Of a stretch of DNA of 64,000 nucleotides, positions 16,078 through 23,994 are shown piece by piece. A program made the position numbers and the translations under genes. Where the stretch lies: NCBI RefSeq assembly GCF_042429235.1, contig NZ_JBHMBA010000006.1; one strand, 5' to 3'. This DNA is from Arthrobacter_B citreus. GTDB taxonomy: Bacteria; Actinomycetota; Actinomycetes; Actinomycetales; Micrococcaceae. The notes under the pieces are model-generated. The model worked only from the letters and a program-made list of their open reading frames with translations, had not been told where the DNA came from and searched no databases. Each line of letters starts with the position of its first letter. The stretch's first letter is position 1.

Positions 16078-17703
16078 TCAGATCTCCCCGAGCGCCATCT
16101 GCGCCGCCAGGTATTCAGCCTGCCGGATGGCCAGCGCCACGATGGTCAGCGTGGGATTGGCCGCGGCTCCGGTGGTGAACACCGATCCGTCGGAGATGAA
16201 CAGGTTCGGCACGTCATGGGTTTGGCCAAACCCGTTGCACACCCCGTCCTCGGGCCGGGTGCTCATCCGGGCGGTGCCCAGGTTATGGGTGGAGGGATAC
16301 GGCGGCGTCCGCACCGCCGACGTCGACCCCACCGCCTCATACAGGGCCTGTCCCTGTCCGAATCCGTGTTCACGCATCGCGACGTCGTTGGGGTGATCGT
16401 CAAAGTGCACGTTCGGCACCGGCAGGCCCAGCGGGTCGGTGACGGTGGTGTTCAGCGTGACCCGGTTGGATTCCTGCGGCATGTCCTCCCCCACGATCCA
16501 CAGCCCGGCCGTGCGCCGGTAACCGTCCAGGATCGCCGCGAAGCCGGGACCCCACGCGCCGGGGTCCACGAAGGACGCCAGGAACGCCGGTCCCAGCGAA
16601 ATGGTCTCCATGTAGTAGCCGCCGGCAAAACCGCGGTCGGTGTCGTGGCGGGATTCGTCGGCAATCAGCCCGGCCATGGTTTCCCCGCGGAACATGTTCA
16701 CCGGCTGCTCGAACTGGGCGTAGACCGACCCGGTGGTGTGCCGCATGTAATTCCGGCCCACCTGGCCGGAGGAGTTCGCCAACCCGTCCGGAAACAGGGG
16801 CGAGGCCGAGAGGAGCAGCAGCCGCGGCGTTTCAATGGCGTTGCCGGCCACGGCCACCACCCGCGCCTTCTGATGGTGCAGCTGCCCCTCGGCGTCCGCG
16901 TACACCACCCCGTCGGCCTTGCCCTCCGGAGTGTGGGTGATCTGGACGGCCTGGCTCTCCGGCCGTAGGTCCAACCGGCCGGTCTTCAGCGACTTGGGGA
17001 TTTCCGAGACCAGGGTGGACCACTTGGCGCCGGACTTGTCGCCCTGGAAATTGAAGCCGTCCTGCACCGACGCCGGACGGCCGTCATAGGGCTCGGCGTT
17101 GGTGGCATAGGGGCCGGTGGCGAAGTGCCGGTAGCCGAGCTTTTCCGCTCCGTTGGCAAACACCTTGTAGTTGTTGTTCGCTGGCAGCGGCGGGCGGCCG
17201 TGGACGTGGCTGGAACCCATTTTGCGTTCCGCGACGTCGTAGTACGGCTCCAGGTCCTCCAGGGTGAGCGGCCAGTCCAGCAGGTTGGCGCCGTCGATCC
17301 GCCCGTACACGGTGCGGGACAAAAACTCGTGCGGCTTGAACCGCGGGGTGGCGCCGGACCAGTGCGTGGTGGTTCCGCCCACTGCCTTGACGATCCACGC
17401 CGGCAGGTTTGGAAAGTCACGGGCAATCCGCCAGCTGCCGGAGGTGGTGCGCGGATCCAGCCACGCCATTTGGTTGAACGCTTCCCACTCATTGTTGACG
17501 TAGTCGGAGTTGGTCAGGAACGGCCCTGCTTCGAGCAGCACCACCTTCACGCCCTTCTCCACCAGTTCATGGGCCAGGGTGCCGCCGCCGGCGCCGGAAC
17601 CAATAATGACGACGACGGAATCGTCGTCGAGGTCAAAGTGCGCCGATGCTGCCAGCGGGTCCGCTGATCCGGTGGGCTGGAAACTGGAAATCTGTTCGCT
17701 CAT
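16078..17703 (-). CDS. GMC family oxidoreductase (gluconate 2-dehydrogenase large-subunit-like)
   Basis: A 541-residue FAD enzyme. The nucleotide-binding motif VVIIGSGAGGGTLAHELVEK is near residues 30-50, and GTTTHWSGATPRF near 110 is the FAD-linked loop. The GMC_oxred_C domain is late and includes THNLGTARMS and the FAD-contact GAAANPTLTIVALAIRQ. Its partner is the overlapping subunit-3-like gene upstream (ATGA overlap). In gluconate/2-ketogluconate dehydrogenases such a pair is completed by a cytochrome c subunit, which is absent here. The electron acceptor is therefore unclear. No signal peptide is visible. Confidence 0.87.
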   Translation of the reverse strand: MSEQISSFQPTGSADPLAASAHFDLDDDSVVVIIGSGAGGGTLAHELVEKGVKVVLLEAGPFLTNSDYVNNEWEAFNQMAWLDPRTTSGSWRIARDFPNLPAWIVKAVGGTTTHWSGATPRFKPHEFLSRTVYGRIDGANLLDWPLTLEDLEPYYDVAERKMGSSHVHGRPPLPANNNYKVFANGAEKLGYRHFATGPYATNAEPYDGRPASVQDGFNFQGDKSGAKWSTLVSEIPKSLKTGRLDLRPESQAVQITHTPEGKADGVVYADAEGQLHHQKARVVAVAGNAIETPRLLLLSASPLFPDGLANSSGQVGRNYMRHTTGSVYAQFEQPVNMFRGETMAGLIADESRHDTDRGFAGGYYMETISLGPAFLASFVDPGAWGPGFAAILDGYRRTAGLWIVGEDMPQESNRVTLNTTVTDPLGLPVPNVHFDDHPNDVAMREHGFGQGQALYEAVGSTSAVRTPPYPSTHNLGTARMSTRPEDGVCNGFGQTHDVPNLFISDGSVFTTGAAANPTLTIVALAIRQAEYLAAQMALGEI

Positions 17704-18371
17704 GCCGTTCCTCCTCCGTGCTGCCGGGGTGCCTGTGCCGCGGTGCCGGATTCCGGGGCCGGTCCGGCCGCGCGGGCTGCAGCCGGTCCGGCCGCTGCGT
17801 CGCGATCCGGTGCGCTGTCCGCGTTGCCCGCGGTTGATTCGCTGCCGCCCCGGGCTACCGACCGCTGCCCGGGCTGGGCCACCGGATACGGCAGCGGGCC
17901 GGTGTCCGGAACATAACCCTCCGGTGCTTCGATCCGCGGCGTCGGCAGCCAGTCCAGGTCATCGAAGCCGCGGTTGACGTAGCCGCCCTTATCGAAGGAC
18001 GGGCCTTCGTAGCCGAGCACCTCCCAAACCTGCGGATCGTCGTAAAGGTTCAGGACGGTGGTGCGGCGGATGAAGCCGAAGAACTCCAGGTCCGATACCC
18101 GGCGCAGCACCGCGAGGGCCCGTTCATCGGACAGTTCCAGGAAGGGTTCCACGGACTGGGCGCCCAAGGCGATCAGACCCTGGGTCAGGACCACCCGGAA
18201 CCAGGTGGACGCATCGGCTTCGGCGACGATGCGGTCGGTCATCCGTTCATAGGCGGAGTCGGGAAAGTCCGGATGCGGAAAGGCGGTGCGGATGATGCGC
18301 TGCAGGATGGCCCGCGCTTCGGGGGTCAGATTGGTTTGGTTCAGCGCGGGATATTTGGCGGGATACGTCAC
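17700..18371 (-). CDS. Gluconate 2-dehydrogenase subunit 3 family protein
   Basis: A 223-residue protein. Residues about 14-150 match subunit 3 of membrane gluconate dehydrogenases (LTPEARAILQRIIRTAFPHP, then FFGFIRRTTVLNLYDDPQVWEVLGY, then GGYVNRGFDDLDWLP). The last 60 residues are a Pro/Ala/Gly-rich tail. Classical subunit 3 has a Tat signal; this one begins directly with the domain, so the complex is probably cytoplasmic. It overlaps both neighbours by 4 nt (ATGA), showing tight coupling with the dehydrogenase and the GMC subunit. Confidence 0.85.
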   Translation of the reverse strand: MTYPAKYPALNQTNLTPEARAILQRIIRTAFPHPDFPDSAYERMTDRIVAEADASTWFRVVLTQGLIALGAQSVEPFLELSDERALAVLRRVSDLEFFGFIRRTTVLNLYDDPQVWEVLGYEGPSFDKGGYVNRGFDDLDWLPTPRIEAPEGYVPDTGPLPYPVAQPGQRSVARGGSESTAGNADSAPDRDAAAGPAAARAAGPAPESGTAAQAPRQHGGGTA

Positions 18372-19405
18372 GATGTCCTTCTTCCTGCCGGCGGGATGAG
18401 GATGCCCCGGCCGGTGATCTTGCCGGCGTCGAGGTCGTGCATGGCCTGGACGGCGTCGTCGAGGTCGTAGGTGGTGGTGTGCAGGGTGATGTCCCCGGCG
18501 GCGGTCAGTGTCATCAGTTCCACGAGGTCCTGGTAGGTGCCCACCAGGTTTCCCACCACTGAGATTTCCCGGGAAATCAGCTCGATGGTGGGGATCCGAA
18601 TTTCTCCGCCGTAGCCGATGGAGTAGTAGCTGCCCCGGTTCCGGAGCATCTCGAGACCCTGGACTTCGGTGCCGTGTTCGCCCACAAAGTCGAAGACGAC
18701 GTGCGCTCCCCCATCCGTGGCATCCAGCACCACTGCGGTGTCCGGGCTGCGCAGCACGGTGTCCGCGCCAAGGGAGCCGGCCAGTTCCAGCGCGGCCTCG
18801 GAGGTGTCGATCACGGTGATGTGCGCTGCAGTGAGGGCCTTCAGCGACTGCACGCCGATGTGCCCGAGCCCGCCGGCGCCGATCACCACGGCCTGGGTGC
18901 CGGGATACAGCAGCGGAACGGCCTTGCGGACCGCGTGGTAGGCCGTGAGCCCGGCGTCGGCCAGCGCGGCAACGTCGGCCGGCTGCAGGGAGGGGTCAAG
19001 CTTTACCACGGCGCGGGCGTTGGTCTTGAGCTGTTCGGCCATCCCGCCGTCGACGTTCAACCCGGGAAAAACCGCGTTTTCACAGTGCGAATCCTCCCCC
19101 GCCCGGCACGGCGGACACAGCCCGCAGGTGACCAGCGGATGCATGATCACCGCGTCCCCGGGAACCACATTGACGACGGCGGAGCCCACCTCGCGGACCC
19201 AGCCCGCGTTCTCGTGGCCCAGGATGTAGGGCAGCCGGGGATGTTGGATCGCGTCCCACTGGCCCTCGATCACGTGCAGGTCGGTCCGGCACAGCCCGGC
19301 GGCGCCAATGTCCACGATCACGTCCCAGGGGCCGGTGATTTCCGGCTCGGGAACCTCGTCAATCTGCGGATCCTCACCGTAGCGGTGCACCCGGACAGCC
19401 TTCAC
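18368..19405 (-). CDS. Zinc-dependent NAD(P)-dependent alcohol dehydrogenase
   Basis: A 345-residue medium-chain dehydrogenase. Catalytic zinc ligands lie in GLCRTD (Cys at about 39) and GHEN (His at about 64). The structural zinc lobe CGLCPPCRAGEDSHC has four Cys at about 95-109. The Rossmann motif is VVIGAGGLGHIGVQSL. It is the first gene of the operon that continues with the subunit-3-like, GMC and DAO flavoprotein genes. This suggests sequential oxidation of an alcohol or polyol; the substrate cannot be named. Confidence 0.9.
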   Translation of the reverse strand: MKAVRVHRYGEDPQIDEVPEPEITGPWDVIVDIGAAGLCRTDLHVIEGQWDAIQHPRLPYILGHENAGWVREVGSAVVNVVPGDAVIMHPLVTCGLCPPCRAGEDSHCENAVFPGLNVDGGMAEQLKTNARAVVKLDPSLQPADVAALADAGLTAYHAVRKAVPLLYPGTQAVVIGAGGLGHIGVQSLKALTAAHITVIDTSEAALELAGSLGADTVLRSPDTAVVLDATDGGAHVVFDFVGEHGTEVQGLEMLRNRGSYYSIGYGGEIRIPTIELISREISVVGNLVGTYQDLVELMTLTAAGDITLHTTTYDLDDAVQAMHDLDAGKITGRGILIPPAGRRTS

Positions 19406-19533
19406 GCCGCACTTCCTTCTCCATCGAATTCGGTCAGCAGTTGGACCCCAGTCTTATCCGGGGCGCGGACGCGGGTCAACGGGTGGCCGGGTTCCGGGAT
19501 GGGGCGGCAGTGGGGCGGCAGGCGCCGAAGCGG

Positions 19534-20499
19534 TCAGGACACAACGAATCCCAGCTGCTTGTCCACCACGTTCACCAGCGGACGCCCGGCCTTGAACGCC
19601 GCCAGATTGTCCGCGAACTGGCGGGCCAGGGCCGGCAGCTGGTTCTGCGAATCCCCGGACAGGTGCGGGGTCACCAGGACGTTCTCCAGCTCCCAGAGGC
19701 CGCTGGCCTGCGGCAGCGGTTCGGTTTCGAACACGTCCAGCGCCGCCCCGGCCAGGGCTCCGCCGCGAAGCGCATCCTCCAGTGCCGCCTCGTCCGCCAG
19801 CGCGCCGCGGCCCACGTTGATGAGCACCGCCGTCGGCTTCATGGCGGCGAGGACGTCCCGGCTGAGCAATCCGCGCGTGTCAGGTGTCAGCGGCGCGGCC
19901 AGGACCACGTAGTCATAGGCGCCGACAACGGCGGCGAAGTCAGAACTGGCATGGATGGTGCCGAAGTCAGTGCCGCCGCTGCGCGCGGTGCGGCCCATTC
20001 CGTCCACCTGCAGCCCGACGGCGGCCAGCAGCCGTGCGGTGCACCGGCCAATGCTGCCGGTTCCGGCCACCAGCACGGATGCTCCGGCCAGGTCACCGGT
20101 GGCATAGTGCCGCCACTGCCGCTGCCGCTGCTGGACGGAGGCAAGCCCGAAGTTCTTGGCGAAATGGAACATGGCTCCCAGCACGTGTTCGGCCATCGGC
20201 CGGTCAAAGACGCCGCGGGCGTTGGTCAGCACCACCTCGGAGGCCACGAGCTCGGGGAACATCAGTTTGTCCACTCCGGCCGCCGGGACGTGCATCCAGT
20301 GCAGGGATTCGGCCGCAGGCCAGGCCCGCCGGACGCCGTCGGCGAAATAATCCCAGAGGTAGAGGACATCCGCCCCCGACAGGGCTTCGGGAAGGCCTGC
20401 GTCGTCAGTGACTCGAACCTCGGCCTCCCGCTGGAGCTCTTCCAAACCGATGAGGGGCCGGTTTCCGGCGAGGACTGCGATGACTGGCTGAGAATTCAT
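19534..20499 (-). CDS. D-2-hydroxyacid dehydrogenase
   Basis: A 321-residue NAD(P)-dependent enzyme that interconverts D-2-hydroxy acids and 2-oxo acids. NAD motif: VLVAGTGSIGRCTARLL. The catalytic triad is visible as the Arg of NVGRGAL, the Glu of VFETEPLP and the His of TPHLSGD. Length and order match the GhrB/phosphoglycerate-dehydrogenase-like group. No linked gene reveals the substrate. It is divergent in function from the preceding operon and separated from it by 128 bp. Confidence 0.9.
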   Translation of the reverse strand: MNSQPVIAVLAGNRPLIGLEELQREAEVRVTDDAGLPEALSGADVLYLWDYFADGVRRAWPAAESLHWMHVPAAGVDKLMFPELVASEVVLTNARGVFDRPMAEHVLGAMFHFAKNFGLASVQQRQRQWRHYATGDLAGASVLVAGTGSIGRCTARLLAAVGLQVDGMGRTARSGGTDFGTIHASSDFAAVVGAYDYVVLAAPLTPDTRGLLSRDVLAAMKPTAVLINVGRGALADEAALEDALRGGALAGAALDVFETEPLPQASGLWELENVLVTPHLSGDSQNQLPALARQFADNLAAFKAGRPLVNVVDKQLGFVVS

Positions 20500-20520
20500 G
20501 CCCCCAGCCTAGCCACGGAC

Positions 20521-20561
20521 AAAGGGAACCGGCGGGCGCATGACGCCGGCCGGTTCCCTTT
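20521..20561. terminator. Bidirectional hairpin terminator
   Basis: A perfect 13-bp stem (AAAGGGAACCGGC and complement) around a 15-nt loop lies downstream of the minus-strand TcaA-like gene and just before the D-2-hydroxyacid dehydrogenase start. The A-rich and T-rich stem ends suit bidirectional use. Confidence 0.75.
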
Positions 20562-20600
20562 GCTTTGGTGCTTACAGTGCTGGTTTTGGTGCTGCCAGTG

Positions 20601-22724
20601 CTATTCGAAGTTGAGCACGTAGTCCACTTCGGAGCCGCTGCCCGTTCCCTTGACCAGCTCAAGTTCCAGGATGTGTTCCTTGCCGTCGTCCGGAACGGGG
20701 ATGACGAGCTCTTCCAGCGAATTTCCTACGGCAACGGTGTATTCCTTGCCGTCCAGGGTCGCCACCAGGCTGCCGGGCGCGTCCCATTCCGAGAAGCTGC
20801 CCTTGGCCTCGAGCACAAGCTTCACGCCGTCGTTGCCCTTGGGCACCTTGACCGTGATCTCTTCGGTGGGTCCGGGGTAGTCATCGAGGCTGAGGTAGCC
20901 GTACTCCTCCCCGGGGTAATCGTTGATCATCGGCGGTTCCACGACGCCTTCGAGGGTGAACTTGGCCGAGTGCTGGACGTCGTTGCCGTTTTCAGCGAAC
21001 TTGTCGGCCCAATCGTCACCGGCAAAGATCACCACTTTGTACTCACCGGCAGGGGTTTCTTCCCGCAGGTAGCTGTCGGGAGAGGTGATGGTTTCCTTGC
21101 CATCGGGTGAGTAGACGGTAATGCTGCTGTAGTCGTCGGTGCTGTCCAGGATCATTTCCTCATCCAGTTCCAGCTTCATGACGGCGTAACCGGCCGAGTT
21201 GAATTCCAGTTCGGTTTCCTCGCCCACCACCATGGTTCCGGCGGCGTCCTCGCTGCGGGCCAGGTCCAGCATGGCCAGTGCCTGCTCGCGGGTGATGGAA
21301 TCCATCCACTGCAGGGCCCAGTCGGTGGTCGTCTCCATGAGGCTAACCTTCCAGCCGCCGTCTTCCTTGACGGTGGACATGCCCAGCGGCGGGAGTGCGC
21401 GCACCACTGCGTCGCCGTCCACGTTGCCCTCGAGCATGACGTACCCGGAGTTACCCCGGCACATTTCGTCTGAGCCATCGAGTTCGATGCAGTCGGACGT
21501 GATCCGCAGCTTGTCCCCTTCCGCCTCTGCTTCAAGGGTTTCCACGGTGGCACGGCCGCGGTCGCCGTCTGTTTCCGCATCCTTGAACTTATTCGTGGTC
21601 ACCTGCAGGTCGACGTCGGACCCGCCGTCCATGGCGTCGTTCAGCGCACCGCCGTAGTAATGGACAGCGTTGCCCTCGTAGCTGGCAAGGTAGTTGCCCA
21701 GGTCGGTGAACTTGCCGCTTTCCACGATGCCGGGCACTGCTCCGATCAGCGCCTGCACGGCCTCCGCCGGCGAGTTGCTGCCGTCCGTGCCCTCGGGCAG
21801 TGTGCCGCGCTCGTTGTCCATGGAATGGTTGATCAGTTCCAGCCCGGTATAGAGGGGGCTGAGGTACCAGCGTCCGTTGTCCTTGACAGCGGCCATCAGC
21901 AGAGGGTCGCCGTCGATTCCCAGCTCGGACAACTGCGTGGTCTCGTCGACCTTCTCCATCTCATCCGCAGCTTCCAGTGCTGAGCGGATGGCCCCGGTGG
22001 TTTCTTCCGGGTCCATCTGGACCCGGACGCTTCCGGAGTTGAAAGCCAGGACGGCCAGCTGGTCATCAACCTGGGTGATGTCCGGTTCCACATTTTCGAA
22101 CGTCACGGTGATGCCGTCGAAGGTGATCTCGTCAGTCACGTCCTCAGCGTCTTCGCCCACCTTGTTGGCCGCTTCGAAAATGCCGAATTCCTCGACTTTC
22201 TCGGTGATGCCCTCGCGCAGCCGGTTGATGGAGTCGCGCTCCGCCGGGGCGACCATGGTGACCAGGGCGATACCGTCTTTGGCTTCCACGGACTCCATCA
22301 GTTTCTCCGCAACCTGCGCGGGCGATCCGGCGCCGCCGCGGATCATGTTCTGGATGAAGAGGAAGGCACCCACACCGGCCACTACCAAAAAGACGGCGAT
22401 GGAAGCCAGGATGATGGTCTTCCGGCTGGCTTTCCTGCGCGGCTCCTTGCTGCCGTCTGCCGGAGCCGCCGGAGGTGCCGGGGGCGCGCCGGCGCCGTTT
22501 GCGCCGGACGCGTCTGCACCAGAGGCGTCTGCGGACGGGGCGTGAGTCTCGTGGATTACGGTCTGTGGGGGATGATCCTGCCGGGCCGGACCCCTGCCGG
22601 GCTCCGACGGTGCTTCCATGGAAGCGGACTGCTGCTCACTGCCTTCATCAACCGGACGCCGGCAGTTTCCGCAGAAACGCCATTCCGGCTGCAGCGCAGT
22701 GCCGCAGGACATGCAGTATTTCAT
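20601..22724 (-). CDS. Zinc-ribbon, single-pass membrane protein (TcaA-like)
   Basis: 707 residues. The N-terminal zinc ribbon is C4-x2-C7 and C18-x2-C21 (MKYCMSCG, then FCGNC). A Pro/Ala-rich cytoplasmic linker is followed by one membrane helix at about residues 107-130 (IILASIAVFLVVAGVGAFLF) and a very acidic extracellular part of about 570 residues. The first extracellular module (AEKLMESVEAKDGIALVTMV) resembles TcaA-type domains linked to cell-wall-antibiotic stress in Firmicutes. The acidic tail has repeated beta-rich modules. Function unknown; envelope sensing or surface binding is an inference. It has its own promoter region, since a terminator precedes it. Confidence 0.72.
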   Translation of the reverse strand: MKYCMSCGTALQPEWRFCGNCRRPVDEGSEQQSASMEAPSEPGRGPARQDHPPQTVIHETHAPSADASGADASGANGAGAPPAPPAAPADGSKEPRRKASRKTIILASIAVFLVVAGVGAFLFIQNMIRGGAGSPAQVAEKLMESVEAKDGIALVTMVAPAERDSINRLREGITEKVEEFGIFEAANKVGEDAEDVTDEITFDGITVTFENVEPDITQVDDQLAVLAFNSGSVRVQMDPEETTGAIRSALEAADEMEKVDETTQLSELGIDGDPLLMAAVKDNGRWYLSPLYTGLELINHSMDNERGTLPEGTDGSNSPAEAVQALIGAVPGIVESGKFTDLGNYLASYEGNAVHYYGGALNDAMDGGSDVDLQVTTNKFKDAETDGDRGRATVETLEAEAEGDKLRITSDCIELDGSDEMCRGNSGYVMLEGNVDGDAVVRALPPLGMSTVKEDGGWKVSLMETTTDWALQWMDSITREQALAMLDLARSEDAAGTMVVGEETELEFNSAGYAVMKLELDEEMILDSTDDYSSITVYSPDGKETITSPDSYLREETPAGEYKVVIFAGDDWADKFAENGNDVQHSAKFTLEGVVEPPMINDYPGEEYGYLSLDDYPGPTEEITVKVPKGNDGVKLVLEAKGSFSEWDAPGSLVATLDGKEYTVAVGNSLEELVIPVPDDGKEHILELELVKGTGSGSEVDYVLNFE

Positions 22725-22831
22725 TTAATTCCCCCCAGGGTAGACACGGGGAGCTATGCAGTGCAAAATCCCCCCGGAAATAACAACGCAGTGGTCGGAG
22801 CCTAACATGTCACTATCGATGGCTCCCAATG

Positions 22832-22876
22832 GGAAAAAGCAGGTAATGGGTGGATTTTTCCCATCCCTGCTTTTCC
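22832..22876. terminator. Hairpin terminator downstream of the SGNH hydrolase gene
   Basis: Arms GGAAAAAGCAGG and CCTGCTTTTCC enclose a second short stem, ATGGG/CCCAT. It lies about 20 nt past the stop of the minus-strand SGNH gene and separates that operon from the TcaA-like gene. Confidence 0.65.
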
Positions 22877-22896
22877 TGTAATGCGCAGCAGCGGGA

Positions 22897-23994
22897 TTAG
22901 GCCGGATGTTCTTCGAGCCACTGAATGAGGTCTTCCGTCAATACCCGGTAGCCGTCCGACGTGGGATGCAGTATTTCCTGGGAAGCGGACACCGAAGTCA
23001 CCGCGCCCAGAAGCGGCCCGATGCGGGCCGTCTTCACCAGCGGATCCGAGCTGCAGGCTCCCCGTCCGGCAAAGGAATCTTCCAGCGCATCAACGTACCG
23101 CACGCCCGGCAGCCCCGCTGCCTGCACGGACTGCTCCAGCACCGCGTTCAGGTTGTCGGTGACCTTCAGCCCGAAGGCCTGCTCCGCGGCGGTCAGCCGG
23201 CCGCAGTCTGCAGCACGAGCCTCAAACATTCGCGGATACGGCAGCACCAGCACCGGCGACCGGGCCGCAGTTCCCACCGTTCGGTAGGCCTCCGCTAAGG
23301 CCGGACCCAGTTGAAGGAGCTTCTCCTCCGTGCTTTTCGCCAGGCCGGAGTCCTCACCGCACGGATCTGCGGCGGCCACGCACGCCTGCAGCAGGTCCGC
23401 AAAACCGAGGTCATTGCCACCGATATACAGAAGGACAAGGTCAGGGCGCACCCCAGCCATCTGCTCCAGCTGAGCCGGAATTCCTCCGGGCCGGTGCCCT
23501 TCCATCTGCTGAGCCGTTTCCAGCGCGGAGATGCGGGCATGGGAACATGCGAAATTGTGGACCACCAGCCTGTTCCCGGGGTCCGGCTCCCCCGCCGATA
23601 CCAGCGCCTCAGAACTGCGGTGGCACAGGCTTTCGGCGACGCCGTTGACCGGTTCGTAGGAACCGGCGCCTTCACCAGAGGCAAAGGAATCACCGAGCAG
23701 AACCACGTGGGCCGGTTTCCCCGGCTCTCCGCTCACACCCGGGTCTCCGATCAGCGCTGCCAGCCTTGCCGCAGCGTTCGGAGCCGTTTCATCGGGTGCC
23801 GGTTCTTCGGGCGCAGTTTCATCGGGCGCAGTTTCATCGGGTGCCGGAGCCTGTCCTGTTGCGGGCCCGGACGGCTCCGGCGTTACCGGCGGAGTGCTGC
23901 TGCCGGTGACCGGCGTGCTGTTTTCAGCGGCAGGGGCGGGCGAGCATCCGACCAAAAGAATCCCCGCCAGCACGCCGGCCGCCAGCCGCCTCAT
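22897..23994 (-). CDS. SGNH/GDSL-hydrolase family lipoprotein
   Basis: A 365-residue predicted lipoprotein: signal peptide with lipobox LLVGC (Cys17), then an 65-residue Pro/Thr/Glu linker with DETAP-type repeats. The SGNH domain follows: nucleophile block GDSFASGEGA (101-110, Ser103), GGNDLGF in block III near 195, and a His in EILHPTSDGY near the C-terminus. Extracellular esterase or lipase activity on envelope lipids or polysaccharide esters is expected. Its ATG overlaps the stop of the upstream zinc-ribbon gene by one base (TGATG), so the two act together at the envelope. Confidence 0.83.
   Translation of the reverse strand: MRRLAAGVLAGILLVGCSPAPAAENSTPVTGSSTPPVTPEPSGPATGQAPAPDETAPDETAPEEPAPDETAPNAAARLAALIGDPGVSGEPGKPAHVVLLGDSFASGEGAGSYEPVNGVAESLCHRSSEALVSAGEPDPGNRLVVHNFACSHARISALETAQQMEGHRPGGIPAQLEQMAGVRPDLVLLYIGGNDLGFADLLQACVAAADPCGEDSGLAKSTEEKLLQLGPALAEAYRTVGTAARSPVLVLPYPRMFEARAADCGRLTAAEQAFGLKVTDNLNAVLEQSVQAAGLPGVRYVDALEDSFAGRGACSSDPLVKTARIGPLLGAVTSVSASQEILHPTSDGYRVLTEDLIQWLEEHPA
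23784..23850. repeat. 15-bp coding repeats in the SGNH lipoprotein linker
   Basis: Imperfect repeats of the type GTTTCATCGGGCGCA encode DETAP/EEPAP pentapeptides between the lipid anchor and the catalytic domain. They form an extended, slippage-prone spacer. Confidence 0.7.
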
